Positions 15,314 through 22,673 of a stretch of DNA of 44,812 nucleotides are shown piece by piece. How positions within the stretch are numbered: position 1 is the stretch's first letter; the number at the start of each line of letters is the position of its first letter. The stretch spans positions 1-44,812 of the forward strand of contig DASXHZ010000003.1 in NCBI GenBank assembly GCA_036488085.1, in the 5' to 3' direction. The position numbers and the translations under genes were made by a program. Origin of the DNA: DASXHZ01 sp036488085 (GTDB lineage: Bacteria > Acidobacteriota > Thermoanaerobaculia > Gp7-AA8). Under the pieces are notes generated by a model. That model saw nothing but the letters and a program-made list of their open reading frames with translations, did no database searches and had not been told where the DNA came from.

Positions 15314-16168
15314 ATGGCCAACAAGTTTCGATATCCCACCGGAGTCCGGCCGCTGCTGGTCGAAGAAGCGGCGCGCCGCAAGGGCATCGAGGCGCGCTTC
15401 GCCGCGCGACTCGAGAGCGACGGCTTCGACGAAGTCTTCCTCCCGATCATCGACTACGTCGAGCCGTATGCGCCGCTCCGCCACGGCGCTGCCGCGAACC
15501 AGAGTTACCGCTTCGTCGACCGCGAGGGAGAGCTCGTCGCGATCCGCTCCGACTTCACGCCGATGGTCGCCCGCGCGCTCGCACCGACGATCGCCGAAGC
15601 CGATCTCCCGCTCCGGATCTTCTACCGCGGGGATGTGATCCGCGTCGAAGCAACGCGCCTCGGCGCGAATCGCGAGATGTTCCAGATCGGCGCGGAGATC
15701 ATCGGCGACGCCTCGGTGCAGGCGGACGTCGACGTCCTCCGCCTCGCCGCCGACCTGGCGCGCGCCGCCGGCGCGACGCCGGTGATCGTCTACAACGACG
15801 TCTCGATCGCGAACTCGCTCGGCGACGACGCGCGGCAGGCGCTCGTCTCGAAACGCGTCGCGCGCGACGGCTCGCTGCCCGATCTCGCGGTGAAGATCCT
15901 CGACGGTACCGCGACGCTGGACGACGTCCGCGAGTTCGCGCCGCTCGCCGCCGATCGGCTCGCCGCAATCGCGCGCGGCGCCGGAAGCGAGTGCCTCCTG
16001 CAGCTCGATGACGTCGACTCCGTTGCCGGCTACTACACCGGCATCCATTTCCGCGTGTATGACGCCGATACCCGCAAGCGGATCGCGGAAGGCGGCCGCT
16101 ACGACGATCTCTACGCGCTCTTCGGCACCGCCGCAGCGGCGATCGGCTTCACGTTCACGGTGGAATGA
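15314..16168 (+). CDS. hisZ: ATP phosphoribosyltransferase regulatory subunit
   Basis: HisZ is a HisS-like protein without tRNA charging activity that forms a hetero-octamer with short HisG and is required for the first step of histidine synthesis. The 284-aa protein has class II synthetase-like motifs: a start like RYPTGVRPLLVEEAARRKGIE, FLPIIDYVEPY, YRFVDREGELVAIRSDFTPMVAR (motif 2 type), and AGYYTGIHFRVYD with RIAEGGRYDDLYALFG near the C-terminus. It lacks the HisS C-terminal anticodon domain, as expected. The start is the ATG at 15314; a TTG one codon upstream is less likely. It heads the operon and its last codon overlaps hisG (ATGA). Confidence 0.9.
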   Translation: MANKFRYPTGVRPLLVEEAARRKGIEARFAARLESDGFDEVFLPIIDYVEPYAPLRHGAAANQSYRFVDREGELVAIRSDFTPMVARALAPTIAEADLPLRIFYRGDVIRVEATRLGANREMFQIGAEIIGDASVQADVDVLRLAADLARAAGATPVIVYNDVSIANSLGDDARQALVSKRVARDGSLPDLAVKILDGTATLDDVREFAPLAADRLAAIARGAGSECLLQLDDVDSVAGYYTGIHFRVYDADTRKRIAEGGRYDDLYALFGTAAAAIGFTFTVE

Positions 16169-16794
16169 TGCGAATCGCGATTCCAAAGGGTCGTCTCCTG
16201 GAGAAGTCGCTCGCGACGTTCGCCGCGGCTGGCTGCGACGTCCCGGACGAAGCCGATCTCGCAACACGCAAACTCGTGTTCCATAGGGGGAACGTCGAGT
16301 GGATTTTGGTCAAGGACTGCGACGTCCCGGTCTACGTGGAGCACGGCGCGGCCGACGTCGGAGTCGCAGGGCTCGACCAGATCCTCGAGCACAACTGCAC
16401 CGCGTACCAACCGGTCGAATTCGACTTCGGCCGGTGCCAGATGATGCTGATCGCCGCGCCCGGCGCGCCTCCGCTGACGAAGGTCGCGACGAAGTACCCG
16501 CGCATCGCGCGGCGGTATCTCGACGGTCGGGTGATCCGCGCCGACATCGTGCCGCTCGGCGGCTCGGTGGAGCTGGCGGCGGTGCTGAACCTCACCTCGC
16601 ACGTCATCGACCTCGTGGAGACCGGCGAGACCGTGCGGGTCCACAAGCTCGAGATCCAGGACGTCGTCGCCGAGATCTCGCCGCGCCTTATCGTCGGCCG
16701 CGGCATCTATCGAACGCAAACGAAACGGGTCCGCGACCTCATCGCGCGGATCGAGGAAGCGAAGAATGCGACTGTATCGATCCAACTCCCCTGA
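16165..16794 (+). CDS. hisG: ATP phosphoribosyltransferase, short form
   Basis: HisG joins ATP and PRPP to open the pathway. At 209 aa it is the short form without the C-terminal regulatory ACT-like domain, which fits the hisZ partner next to it. Family signatures visible are AIPKGRLLEKSLATF, VEHGAADVGVAGLDQILEH, and the PRPP-binding segment near VIDLVETGETVRVHKL. The ATG at 16165 overlaps the hisZ TGA; an ATG one codon later (16168) is equivalent. The 3' end overlaps hisD by 29 bp. Confidence 0.95.
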   Translation: MMRIAIPKGRLLEKSLATFAAAGCDVPDEADLATRKLVFHRGNVEWILVKDCDVPVYVEHGAADVGVAGLDQILEHNCTAYQPVEFDFGRCQMMLIAAPGAPPLTKVATKYPRIARRYLDGRVIRADIVPLGGSVELAAVLNLTSHVIDLVETGETVRVHKLEIQDVVAEISPRLIVGRGIYRTQTKRVRDLIARIEEAKNATVSIQLP

Positions 16795-17986
16795 AGCCGA
16801 GGAAGCGCTCCGCGGCATCATCGCTCGGCGTAGCGCCACGAACGAGAACGCGTTGCGCGTGGCCGACGAGATGATCGCCGGCGTTCGCGCCACGGGCGAC
16901 CTGTACGTCGCGGCGCAGATCGCGAAGTTCGACCGCGTGAGCCTCGAGCCGTCGAAGGTCAGGATCGCGCCGCACGATGTGGCGATCGGTGCGGAGATCG
17001 CCGACGCGATCGACACCGCGATCGCGCGCGTCGAGGCGTTCCATCGCGCGCAGTTGCCGCAGTCGTACACCTGGCGCGACGGCGATTCGACCGTGGAGCA
17101 CCGCGTCCGGGCGTTGCGGCGCGTCGGCTGCTACACGCCGGGCGGACGCGCGGTCTACCTCTCGACGCTGATCATGACCGCGGTCCCGGCGCGAATCGCC
17201 GGCGTCGAGGAGCTGGCCTGCATCACCACTCCCGCCGCCGCGGAGCGCGAGGAGCTGCACTACGTATGCAACCGCCTCGGCATCCGCGAGATCTATCGGT
17301 GCGGCGGCGCGGCCGGCATCGCGGCGGCTGCGATCGGGACCGAGACGCTCGAGCGCGTCGACAAGATCGTCGGCCCGGGCAACTCGTACGTCACCGCCGC
17401 GAAGATGCGCCTCATCGGCGAGGTCGGCATCGACATGACCGCGGGGCCGACGGAACTGATCGTGATTGCCGACGAGACGGCTGACGCGACGCTCGTCATC
17501 GCCGACCTCCTCGCACAGGCGGAGCACGGAGCGGATTCCGAGGTGATCCTGCTGACGACCTCGCGCGCCCTGGCGGAGCAGATGCCAAAGCGCGCCATCA
17601 CGTTCGTGGTCGGGACGCTCGACGAGGCGGTCGCCATAGCCGATCGCATCGCGCCGGAGCACCTCTCGATCCATGCCGCCGACGCCGACAAACTCGCGAA
17701 CAAAGCGCAGAACTGTGCCGCGATCTACTGCGGCGCTTCGTCGCCCCCCGCCGCGGGCGACTACATCATCGGCTCGAATCACGTGCTCCCGACCGCCGGA
17801 AGCGCGCGCTTCTTCTCCCCCCTCGGCGTCTACGATTTCGTGAAGCGCTCGAACGTCGTGACGCTCGCGATGGACGACCTGCTCGCAATCGCGCCGAAGG
17901 GGGAGCTGATCGCGCAGTTCGAAGGGTTGCCGGCTCATGCGAAATCGATAGCCGCAAGGAGGGACGCATGTCTCGCGACGTCGTAG
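16766..17986 (+). CDS. hisD: Histidinol dehydrogenase
   Basis: HisD oxidises histidinol to histidine in two NAD-dependent steps and binds zinc. The 406-aa protein shows the family core: VGCYTPGGRAVYLSTLIMTAVPA, YRCGGAAGIAAAAIGTE, GPGNSYVTAAKMRLIG, MTAGPTELIVIAD, LAQAEHGADSEVILLT (zinc and catalytic Glu/His region), and RIAPEHLSIHA. It is slightly shorter than the usual 420-440 aa, with the trimming at the N-terminus. Overlaps with hisG (29 bp) and hisC (19 bp) indicate coupled translation. Confidence 0.96.
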   Translation: MRLYRSNSPEAEEALRGIIARRSATNENALRVADEMIAGVRATGDLYVAAQIAKFDRVSLEPSKVRIAPHDVAIGAEIADAIDTAIARVEAFHRAQLPQSYTWRDGDSTVEHRVRALRRVGCYTPGGRAVYLSTLIMTAVPARIAGVEELACITTPAAAEREELHYVCNRLGIREIYRCGGAAGIAAAAIGTETLERVDKIVGPGNSYVTAAKMRLIGEVGIDMTAGPTELIVIADETADATLVIADLLAQAEHGADSEVILLTTSRALAEQMPKRAITFVVGTLDEAVAIADRIAPEHLSIHAADADKLANKAQNCAAIYCGASSPPAAGDYIIGSNHVLPTAGSARFFSPLGVYDFVKRSNVVTLAMDDLLAIAPKGELIAQFEGLPAHAKSIAARRDACLATS

Positions 17987-19005
17987 CGGCGATGACCGCC
18001 TACACGCTGGAGCTCCGCGAGGCGGAGGTCAAGCTCAATCAGAACGAGAGTCCGAACGATTTTCCGGCGGAGCTCAAACAGCAGGTGCTCGCGCGCGTGG
18101 CCGAGCGTCCGTGGAACCTCTATCCCGACTTCGAGTCGCTCGCTCTACGCGAGGCGCTGGCGCGCGCGTACGGCTACGAGACGGCGAACGTTCTCGTTGG
18201 CAACGGCTCGAACGAACTGCTCGCCGCGACGGTCTCGACGTTCGTCGGCCCCAACACGCCGGTCGTCTTTGCGAAGCCGACGTTCGCGCTCTACGAGAAG
18301 CTCGTCACCATCGCCGGCGGAATCCCCATCCCAATCGCAATCGACCCTCTTTCGGGTGTGCTCCCCCTCGACGCCCTGTGTAGCGCCGCCGACTCGGCGG
18401 CGGTCTCCTCGGCCGCGAACCCCGTCGTCATCGCCTGCTCCCCCAACAACCCCACCGGCAGCGTCCTCCCGCCTAACGGGATCGACGCCCTTCTCGCGAC
18501 TGGCGCGACAGTTCTCTTCGATCGCGCTTATGGCGACTTCAACGAGGCGCAGGCAGGAATGCCTGCGCTCCACGATCGGCTGATTACGTTGTCGACCTTC
18601 TCGAAGGCTTGGGGGCTCGCGGCGCTCCGCGTCGGCTGGCTCGCCTCGACGGCGTCGACCTGTCGCGAGATCCGGAAAGTGAAGCTCCCCTACTCGCTCA
18701 ACATCGTCAGCGAGGCGATTGCCGCGGTCGCGCTCGAGAATCGTCAGGTCTACGAGCGCAACGTCTCGCTCGCGATCCGCGAACGCGAGCGCGTCTTCTC
18801 CGCGATGCAGAAGATCGCCGGCATCACACCGTGCCCGTCGAAAGCGAACTTCATCTTCTTCCGCGTCCGCGAGCCGCGACGCGCTTTCGACGCGCTGTGC
18901 GAGCGCGGGATCCTCATCCGCGAATACGCCGAAGCACTACGCGTCTCGATCGGCAATCCCGACGAGAACGATCGCTTCCTCGCCGCACTTCAGGAGGTCC
19001 TATGA
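17968..19005 (+). CDS. hisC: Histidinol-phosphate aminotransferase
   Basis: HisC is a PLP enzyme that converts imidazole acetol phosphate to histidinol phosphate. The 345-aa protein has KLNQNESPND, VLVGNGSNELL, ACSPNNPTGS, LFDRAYGDF and TFSKAWGLAALRVGW with the PLP Lys near residue 213. A strong AAGGAGGG lies 7 bp before the ATG at 17968, inside the hisD end. Codons for NEAQAGMPALHD (18541-18575) coincide with a short palindrome related to the element in hisA. The stop overlaps the hisB start. Confidence 0.95.
   Translation: MSRDVVAAMTAYTLELREAEVKLNQNESPNDFPAELKQQVLARVAERPWNLYPDFESLALREALARAYGYETANVLVGNGSNELLAATVSTFVGPNTPVVFAKPTFALYEKLVTIAGGIPIPIAIDPLSGVLPLDALCSAADSAAVSSAANPVVIACSPNNPTGSVLPPNGIDALLATGATVLFDRAYGDFNEAQAGMPALHDRLITLSTFSKAWGLAALRVGWLASTASTCREIRKVKLPYSLNIVSEAIAAVALENRQVYERNVSLAIRERERVFSAMQKIAGITPCPSKANFIFFRVREPRRAFDALCERGILIREYAEALRVSIGNPDENDRFLAALQEVL
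18547..18568. repeat. Short palindrome within hisC, related to the hisA element
   Basis: GCGCAGGCA (18547-18555) and TGCCTGCGC (18560-18568) are perfect reverse complements around GGAA, followed by TCCAC. The hisA element has the same plan, CGCAGACA, AGAA, TGTCTGCG, then CTCCAC. The arms differ by matched compensating changes (G/C for A/T), as expected of a hairpin-selected or mobile palindrome family. Confidence 0.65.
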
Positions 19006-19592
19006 CCCGCACCGCCACGATCGCACGTACCACGAAAGAGACCTCGGTTGCCCTGACCGTCGACGTCGACGGCAGTGGGAACTCGCGCATCGACACGCCG
19101 ATCGGGTTCCTCTCGCACATGCTCGACACGATCACTAGGCACGGCAAGATCGATCTCGACGTCGTGGCGACCGGCGACACGCACATCGACTATCACCACA
19201 CGGTCGAGGACGTCGGCCTCGTCCTCGGCGAAGCATTCGCGAAAGCGCTCGGCGACAAGCGCGGCATCCGCCGCTTCGGCCATGCGTATGTCCCGCTCGA
19301 CGAGGCGCTCGCTCGCGTCGTCGTCGACTTCGCCGGCCGTCCGTTCCTTGTCTTTGAAGTCCCGCTCGACCGCGAGATGCTCCTCATCCACAAGGATTTC
19401 CCCTTCGCCCTGGTCGAGGAGTTCTTCAAGTCCTTCGCGAACAAGTGCGCCTGCAACATCCACGTCGACCTCATTCGCGGGCGCAATGGCCACCACGCCG
19501 CCGAAGCGATCTTCAAAGCCTTTGCGATCGCGTTGCGCGAGGCGAAGCAGGTGGTGTCGGCGGATGTACCGAGCACGAAGGGCGTGATCTAG
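19002..19592 (+). CDS. hisB: Imidazoleglycerol-phosphate dehydratase
   Basis: This is the monofunctional dehydratase, 196 aa, converting imidazole glycerol phosphate to imidazole acetol phosphate with bound manganese. It shows GFLSHMLDTITRHGKIDL, DTHIDYHHTVEDVGLVLGEA (metal-binding His/Glu), and RGRNGHHAAEAIFKAFA at the second metal motif. AGGAGG precedes the ATG at 19002, which overlaps the hisC stop. It lacks the N-terminal histidinol-phosphatase domain found in enterobacterial HisB, so this operon as seen has no phosphatase gene. The frame is open further upstream but the protein family starts here. Confidence 0.95.
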   Translation: MTRTATIARTTKETSVALTVDVDGSGNSRIDTPIGFLSHMLDTITRHGKIDLDVVATGDTHIDYHHTVEDVGLVLGEAFAKALGDKRGIRRFGHAYVPLDEALARVVVDFAGRPFLVFEVPLDREMLLIHKDFPFALVEEFFKSFANKCACNIHVDLIRGRNGHHAAEAIFKAFAIALREAKQVVSADVPSTKGVI

Positions 19593-20188
19593 TGGACGTC
19601 ACGCTCATCGACTCGCCGGTCGCGAACGTGGCGAACATCGCACGCGGACTGCGCGAGGCGGGGGCGACGCTCGATGTCACCCGCGACGCCGAGGCGATCG
19701 CGCGCGCGGCGAAGATCGTGCTGCCGGGAGTCGGCAGCTTCATCGCGGCGATGCGGTGGATCGAAGAAAACCGTATCGATGACGCGATCCGCACCGCGGT
19801 GGAGAACGGCGCGTCGCTGCTCGGCATCTGCGTCGGGCACCAGGCGCTTTTCGAAGCATCGTACGAGATGGGCGTCACACGCGGTCTCGGCCTGGTCGCC
19901 GGTGAGGTGAAAAAGTTCGAAGGCGCGCTGCCGGTGCCGCAGATCGGATGGAACCGGGTCACCGCGAACGGCTCGCCACTCTTCGACGGGATTGCGTCCG
20001 GTACGTCGTTCTACTTCGTCAACTCCTACGCCGTGTCGAACGCGCCAAACGAGATCGCGCGCGCCGACTACGGCGGCCCGTTCACGGCAGCAGTGCAAAA
20101 CGGCCGCGTGTTTGGCGTGCAGTTTCATCCCGAGAAATCGTCGGCGGCCGGCCTCCGCGTCCTGAGGAACTTCGCGGCATGGACGTAA
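19592..20188 (+). CDS. hisH: Imidazole glycerol phosphate synthase, glutaminase subunit
   Basis: HisH is a class I glutamine amidotransferase that feeds ammonia to HisF. The 198-aa protein starts at a GTG at 19592 sharing its G with the hisB TAG. The triad is visible: Cys80 in LLGICVGHQALFEAS, His179 and Glu181 in VQFHPEKSS. VLPGVGSF and VPQIGWN are typical. An open frame extends upstream to 19445 within hisB but is not conserved. The hisA-hisF gene starts 10 bp before its stop. Confidence 0.95.
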   Translation: MDVTLIDSPVANVANIARGLREAGATLDVTRDAEAIARAAKIVLPGVGSFIAAMRWIEENRIDDAIRTAVENGASLLGICVGHQALFEASYEMGVTRGLGLVAGEVKKFEGALPVPQIGWNRVTANGSPLFDGIASGTSFYFVNSYAVSNAPNEIARADYGGPFTAAVQNGRVFGVQFHPEKSSAAGLRVLRNFAAWT

Positions 20189-21684
20189 TCCCCTCCCTCG
20201 ACCTCCTTGGCGGACGCGTGGTCCGGCTGACACGCGGAGACTTCGCGACGGCGCACGCCTACGGCGAGCCGGAGGCGGTGCTGGAGTCGTTGAACGTCCC
20301 GCGCGGATCGCGTCTCCACATCGTCGACCTGGAGGGCTCGCGCAGCGGCGCGCCGGTCGAGACTAAGAACGTGGCGCGCCTCGCCGCACGCGACCTGCGC
20401 GTGCAGGTCGGCGGCGGTATCCGCTCCGTCGACGACGCGCGACGGTGGCTCGACTGCGGTGCCCAAAAAGTGGTCATCGGCACGGTGGCCGCCGACTCGC
20501 CGAACACGTTGCATGCAATCGTCGATGCTGCCGGCGCGGAGCGCGTGATCGCGGCGGTCGACGTCCGCGACGGAATCGTTCGGGTCGCAGGATGGGAGCG
20601 AGATGCGGAACGCACGCTCGCCGAGGTGCTCGCCACCATTCGTGAAAACGGCATTCAAGAAATCCTGATCACGGATATCTCACGCGACGGGGTCATGCGC
20701 GGTCCATCGTTCGCGATGTATCGGGAATTGCGCAGACAAGAATGTCTGCGCTCCACGGCGAATGGAGCGCAGACATTCTTGTCTGCGCCGTCGATCATCG
20801 CGAGCGGCGGCGTCTCGACGATCGGCGACGTCGTCTCCCTCGCACGTCTGCCGAACATCAGCGGCTGCGTCATCGGCAAAGCGCTGCTCGATCGAAAGAT
20901 CGATCTCGCCGAGGCGCGCGCCCGCGCCACGGTGCCAAACGCGATTCCGGAGCGCGTCATCCCGTGCCTCGACGTGCGCGACGGCCGAGTGGTCAAAGGG
21001 ATCAACTTCCGCGGTATCCGCGACGCGGGCGATCCCGTCGAGTGCGCGAAGCGGTACGAAGCAGAGGGTGCCGACGAGCTGGTGATCCTCGACATCTCCG
21101 CCACCGATCACGGGCGCGAGACAGCGCTCGAAACCGTGCACCGCGTCGCCGTGGCGCTGTTCATTCCGCTCACGGTAGGCGGCGGCGTGCGGAGCGTCGA
21201 CGATTTCCGCTCCATGCTCCGCGCGGGTGCGGACCGTGTCGCCATCAACACCGCGGCGCTCAAGAATCCGCAGCTCATCGCCGACTGTGCGCGCGAGTTC
21301 GGCGTGCAGGCGGTCGTGCTCTCCTGCGATGCCAAGGACGGCCACGCGATGGTGCGCAGCGGTAAGGAATCGACCGGCATCGACGCCGTCGAATGGTGCG
21401 CCGAAGCCGAGCGTCTCGGCGCGGGCGAGATCCTCCTCACCTCCGTGAACCGCGACGGCACGAATTCCGGGTTCGACATCGAGCTGCTGCGCGCGGTCAC
21501 GGCACGGGTGAAGATCAGCGTCATCGCCAGCGGCGGCGCCGGCACGCTGCAGCATTTCCGCGATGCGATCGAGGCGGGCGGAGCGCGTGCCGTCCTCGCC
21601 GCGTCGCTGTTCCACGATCGCGTGCTGACGGTCCGCGACGTGAAACGCTATCTCGATACGGAAGGGATTCCAGTCCGATGGTGA
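20179..21684 (+). CDS. hisA-hisF: Fused HisA-HisF: ProFAR isomerase plus IGP synthase cyclase
   Basis: One uninterrupted frame of 501 aa contains both (beta-alpha)8-barrel enzymes. Residues 1 to about 250 are HisA (MDVIPSLDLLGGRVVRL, catalytic Asp8; VQVGGGIRS; AAVDVRDG, second Asp near 128; SRDGVMRGP). About residue 258 onward is HisF (ERVIPCLDVRDGRVVKGINF, catalytic Asp near 265; VGGGVRS; LSCDAKDG, second Asp near 384; TSVNRDGT; SGGAGTLQHF). The linker is only about ARATVPNAIP. There is no stop or ATG at the junction; a GTG at 20931 could be an internal start but has no clear ribosome site. HisA carries an insert of about 20 residues (RRQECLRSTANGAQTFLSAP) encoded by a palindromic element, before the IIASGGV strand. 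All catalytic residues remain. Confidence 0.92.
   Translation: MDVIPSLDLLGGRVVRLTRGDFATAHAYGEPEAVLESLNVPRGSRLHIVDLEGSRSGAPVETKNVARLAARDLRVQVGGGIRSVDDARRWLDCGAQKVVIGTVAADSPNTLHAIVDAAGAERVIAAVDVRDGIVRVAGWERDAERTLAEVLATIRENGIQEILITDISRDGVMRGPSFAMYRELRRQECLRSTANGAQTFLSAPSIIASGGVSTIGDVVSLARLPNISGCVIGKALLDRKIDLAEARARATVPNAIPERVIPCLDVRDGRVVKGINFRGIRDAGDPVECAKRYEAEGADELVILDISATDHGRETALETVHRVAVALFIPLTVGGGVRSVDDFRSMLRAGADRVAINTAALKNPQLIADCAREFGVQAVVLSCDAKDGHAMVRSGKESTGIDAVEWCAEAERLGAGEILLTSVNRDGTNSGFDIELLRAVTARVKISVIASGGAGTLQHFRDAIEAGGARAVLAASLFHDRVLTVRDVKRYLDTEGIPVRW
20731..20787. repeat. Perfect palindromic element inserted in frame in hisA
   Basis: Two 24-bp arms (20731-20754 and 20764-20787) are exact reverse complements around a 9-bp spacer (ACGGCGAAT). 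Each arm itself contains a smaller palindrome, CGCAGACA, AGAA, TGTCTGCG. The 57-bp element is a multiple of 3, keeps the hisA frame and adds about 19 codons to a loop before the penultimate barrel strands. From memory, AQTFLSA and RRQECLRS peptides recur in proteins of soil bacteria, which fits a dispersed element. Confidence 0.92.
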
Positions 21685-22253
21685 CGTTTGATGCGAATGG
21701 CCTCATCCCCGCGATCGTCCGCGACGCAAAGAGCGGCGCGGTGCTCACGCTCGCCTACATGAACGAGGAGTCGCTCGCAAAGACGCGCGAGAGCGGCGAG
21801 ACGTGGTTTTGGTCGCGCTCGCGCAACGAGCTGTGGCACAAGGGAGCGACGAGCGGCAACACGCAGCGCGTCGTCCACATCGCCGAGGATTGCGACGGCG
21901 ACGCGCTCGTCGTCTCGGTCGAGCCGGCCGGCCCGGCGTGCCACACCGGCGAAGCCTCCTGCTTCGCCGATGTCCCGCCGCCTCCCCTCGACCGCCTCAT
22001 GTCCATCCTCCGCGACCGCTACGAAAAACGCCCCGAGAAGTCGTACAGCGCGTACCTCTTCAACGAAGGCCGCGACAAGATCCTCAAGAAGGTCGGCGAA
22101 GAAGCCACCGAAGTCGTGATCGCCGCGAAAGGCCAGTCCCGCGACCGCCTCGTCAGCGAGCTCGCCGACCTCGTCTACCACCTCTCGGTGCTCATGGTGG
22201 ACGAGGGGATGTCGTGGAGCGATGTGTACGAGGAGCTAGGGCGGCGGTCGTAG
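21678..22253 (+). CDS. hisIE: Bifunctional PRAMP cyclohydrolase / PRATP pyrophosphatase
   Basis: HisI and HisE are fused, as in many bacteria. The 191-aa protein has the HisI cyclohydrolase part (YMNEESLAKTRESGETWFWSRSR, ELWHKGATSGNTQ, CDGDALVVSVEPAGPACHTG with zinc Cys residues) to about residue 105, then the HisE pyrophosphatase part (PEKSYSAYLFNEGRDKILKKVGEEATEVVIAAKG, ELADLVYHLSVLM). The ATG at 21678 overlaps the hisF stop by 7 bp. Catalyses steps two and three of the pathway. Confidence 0.95.
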   Translation: MVTFDANGLIPAIVRDAKSGAVLTLAYMNEESLAKTRESGETWFWSRSRNELWHKGATSGNTQRVVHIAEDCDGDALVVSVEPAGPACHTGEASCFADVPPPPLDRLMSILRDRYEKRPEKSYSAYLFNEGRDKILKKVGEEATEVVIAAKGQSRDRLVSELADLVYHLSVLMVDEGMSWSDVYEELGRRS

Positions 22254-22276
22254 CGGTGTGCTAATTTACGCCTCCC

Positions 22277-22669
22277 ATGTCCATCGATGAAAAACTCATT
22301 GACGAGGCGAGGCTGGCGCGGGAAAACGCGGCGGCGCCGTTCTCGAAATTCAAGGTCGGCGCGGCGTTGCGGACGAAGGGCGGAAAGGTCTTCCGCGGCT
22401 GCAATGTCGAGAACTGCTCGTACGGCCTCACGGTCTGTGCCGAACGCGTGGCGCTGCTCTCGGCGCTTGCCGCGGGCGAGCGGGAGTTCGACGCCATCGT
22501 CGTCATCACGCAGAGCGAGGAGCCGTCGACGCCGTGCGGCCCCTGCCGGCAGCTCATGTGGGAGTATTGCGGCGACATCGAAGTCGCGTTGACGAACCTG
22601 AACGGTCAACGCGTCGACTACAAACTCTCCGACCTCTTCCCCCACCCATTCTCGTTCTCTTTGGAGTAA
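22277..22669 (+). CDS. cdd: Cytidine deaminase
   Basis: The 130-aa protein is of the homotetrameric cytidine deaminase type: APFSKFKVGAAL (substrate loop), CNVENCSYGLTVCAERVAL with the zinc Cys54 and proton-shuttle Glu56, and TPCGPCRQ with the other zinc ligands Cys87 and Cys90. It converts cytidine and deoxycytidine to uridine forms in pyrimidine salvage. It starts 23 bp after hisIE and ends 4 bp before the amidohydrolase gene, so it probably shares the his transcript or a nested one. Confidence 0.95.
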   Translation: MSIDEKLIDEARLARENAAAPFSKFKVGAALRTKGGKVFRGCNVENCSYGLTVCAERVALLSALAAGEREFDAIVVITQSEEPSTPCGPCRQLMWEYCGDIEVALTNLNGQRVDYKLSDLFPHPFSFSLE

Positions 22670-22673
22670 ATCA

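Noticed and set aside
15098..16267. Long minus-strand frame opposite hisZ
   Set aside because: Arg/Asp-rich shadow of the hisZ/hisG coding strand with no motif; typical of high-GC antisense frames. The same was judged for 312-1733, 2846-3910, 16739-17938, 22671-23753, 26655-27896, 27611-29167 and 33568-34857.
18609..19001. N-terminal extension of HisB
   Set aside because: The region translates in the shadow of hisC; the family starts at the ATG at 19002 after AGGAGG.
19445..19591. N-terminal extension of HisH
   Set aside because: Shadow of hisB; the protein family starts with VDVTLIDS at the GTG.
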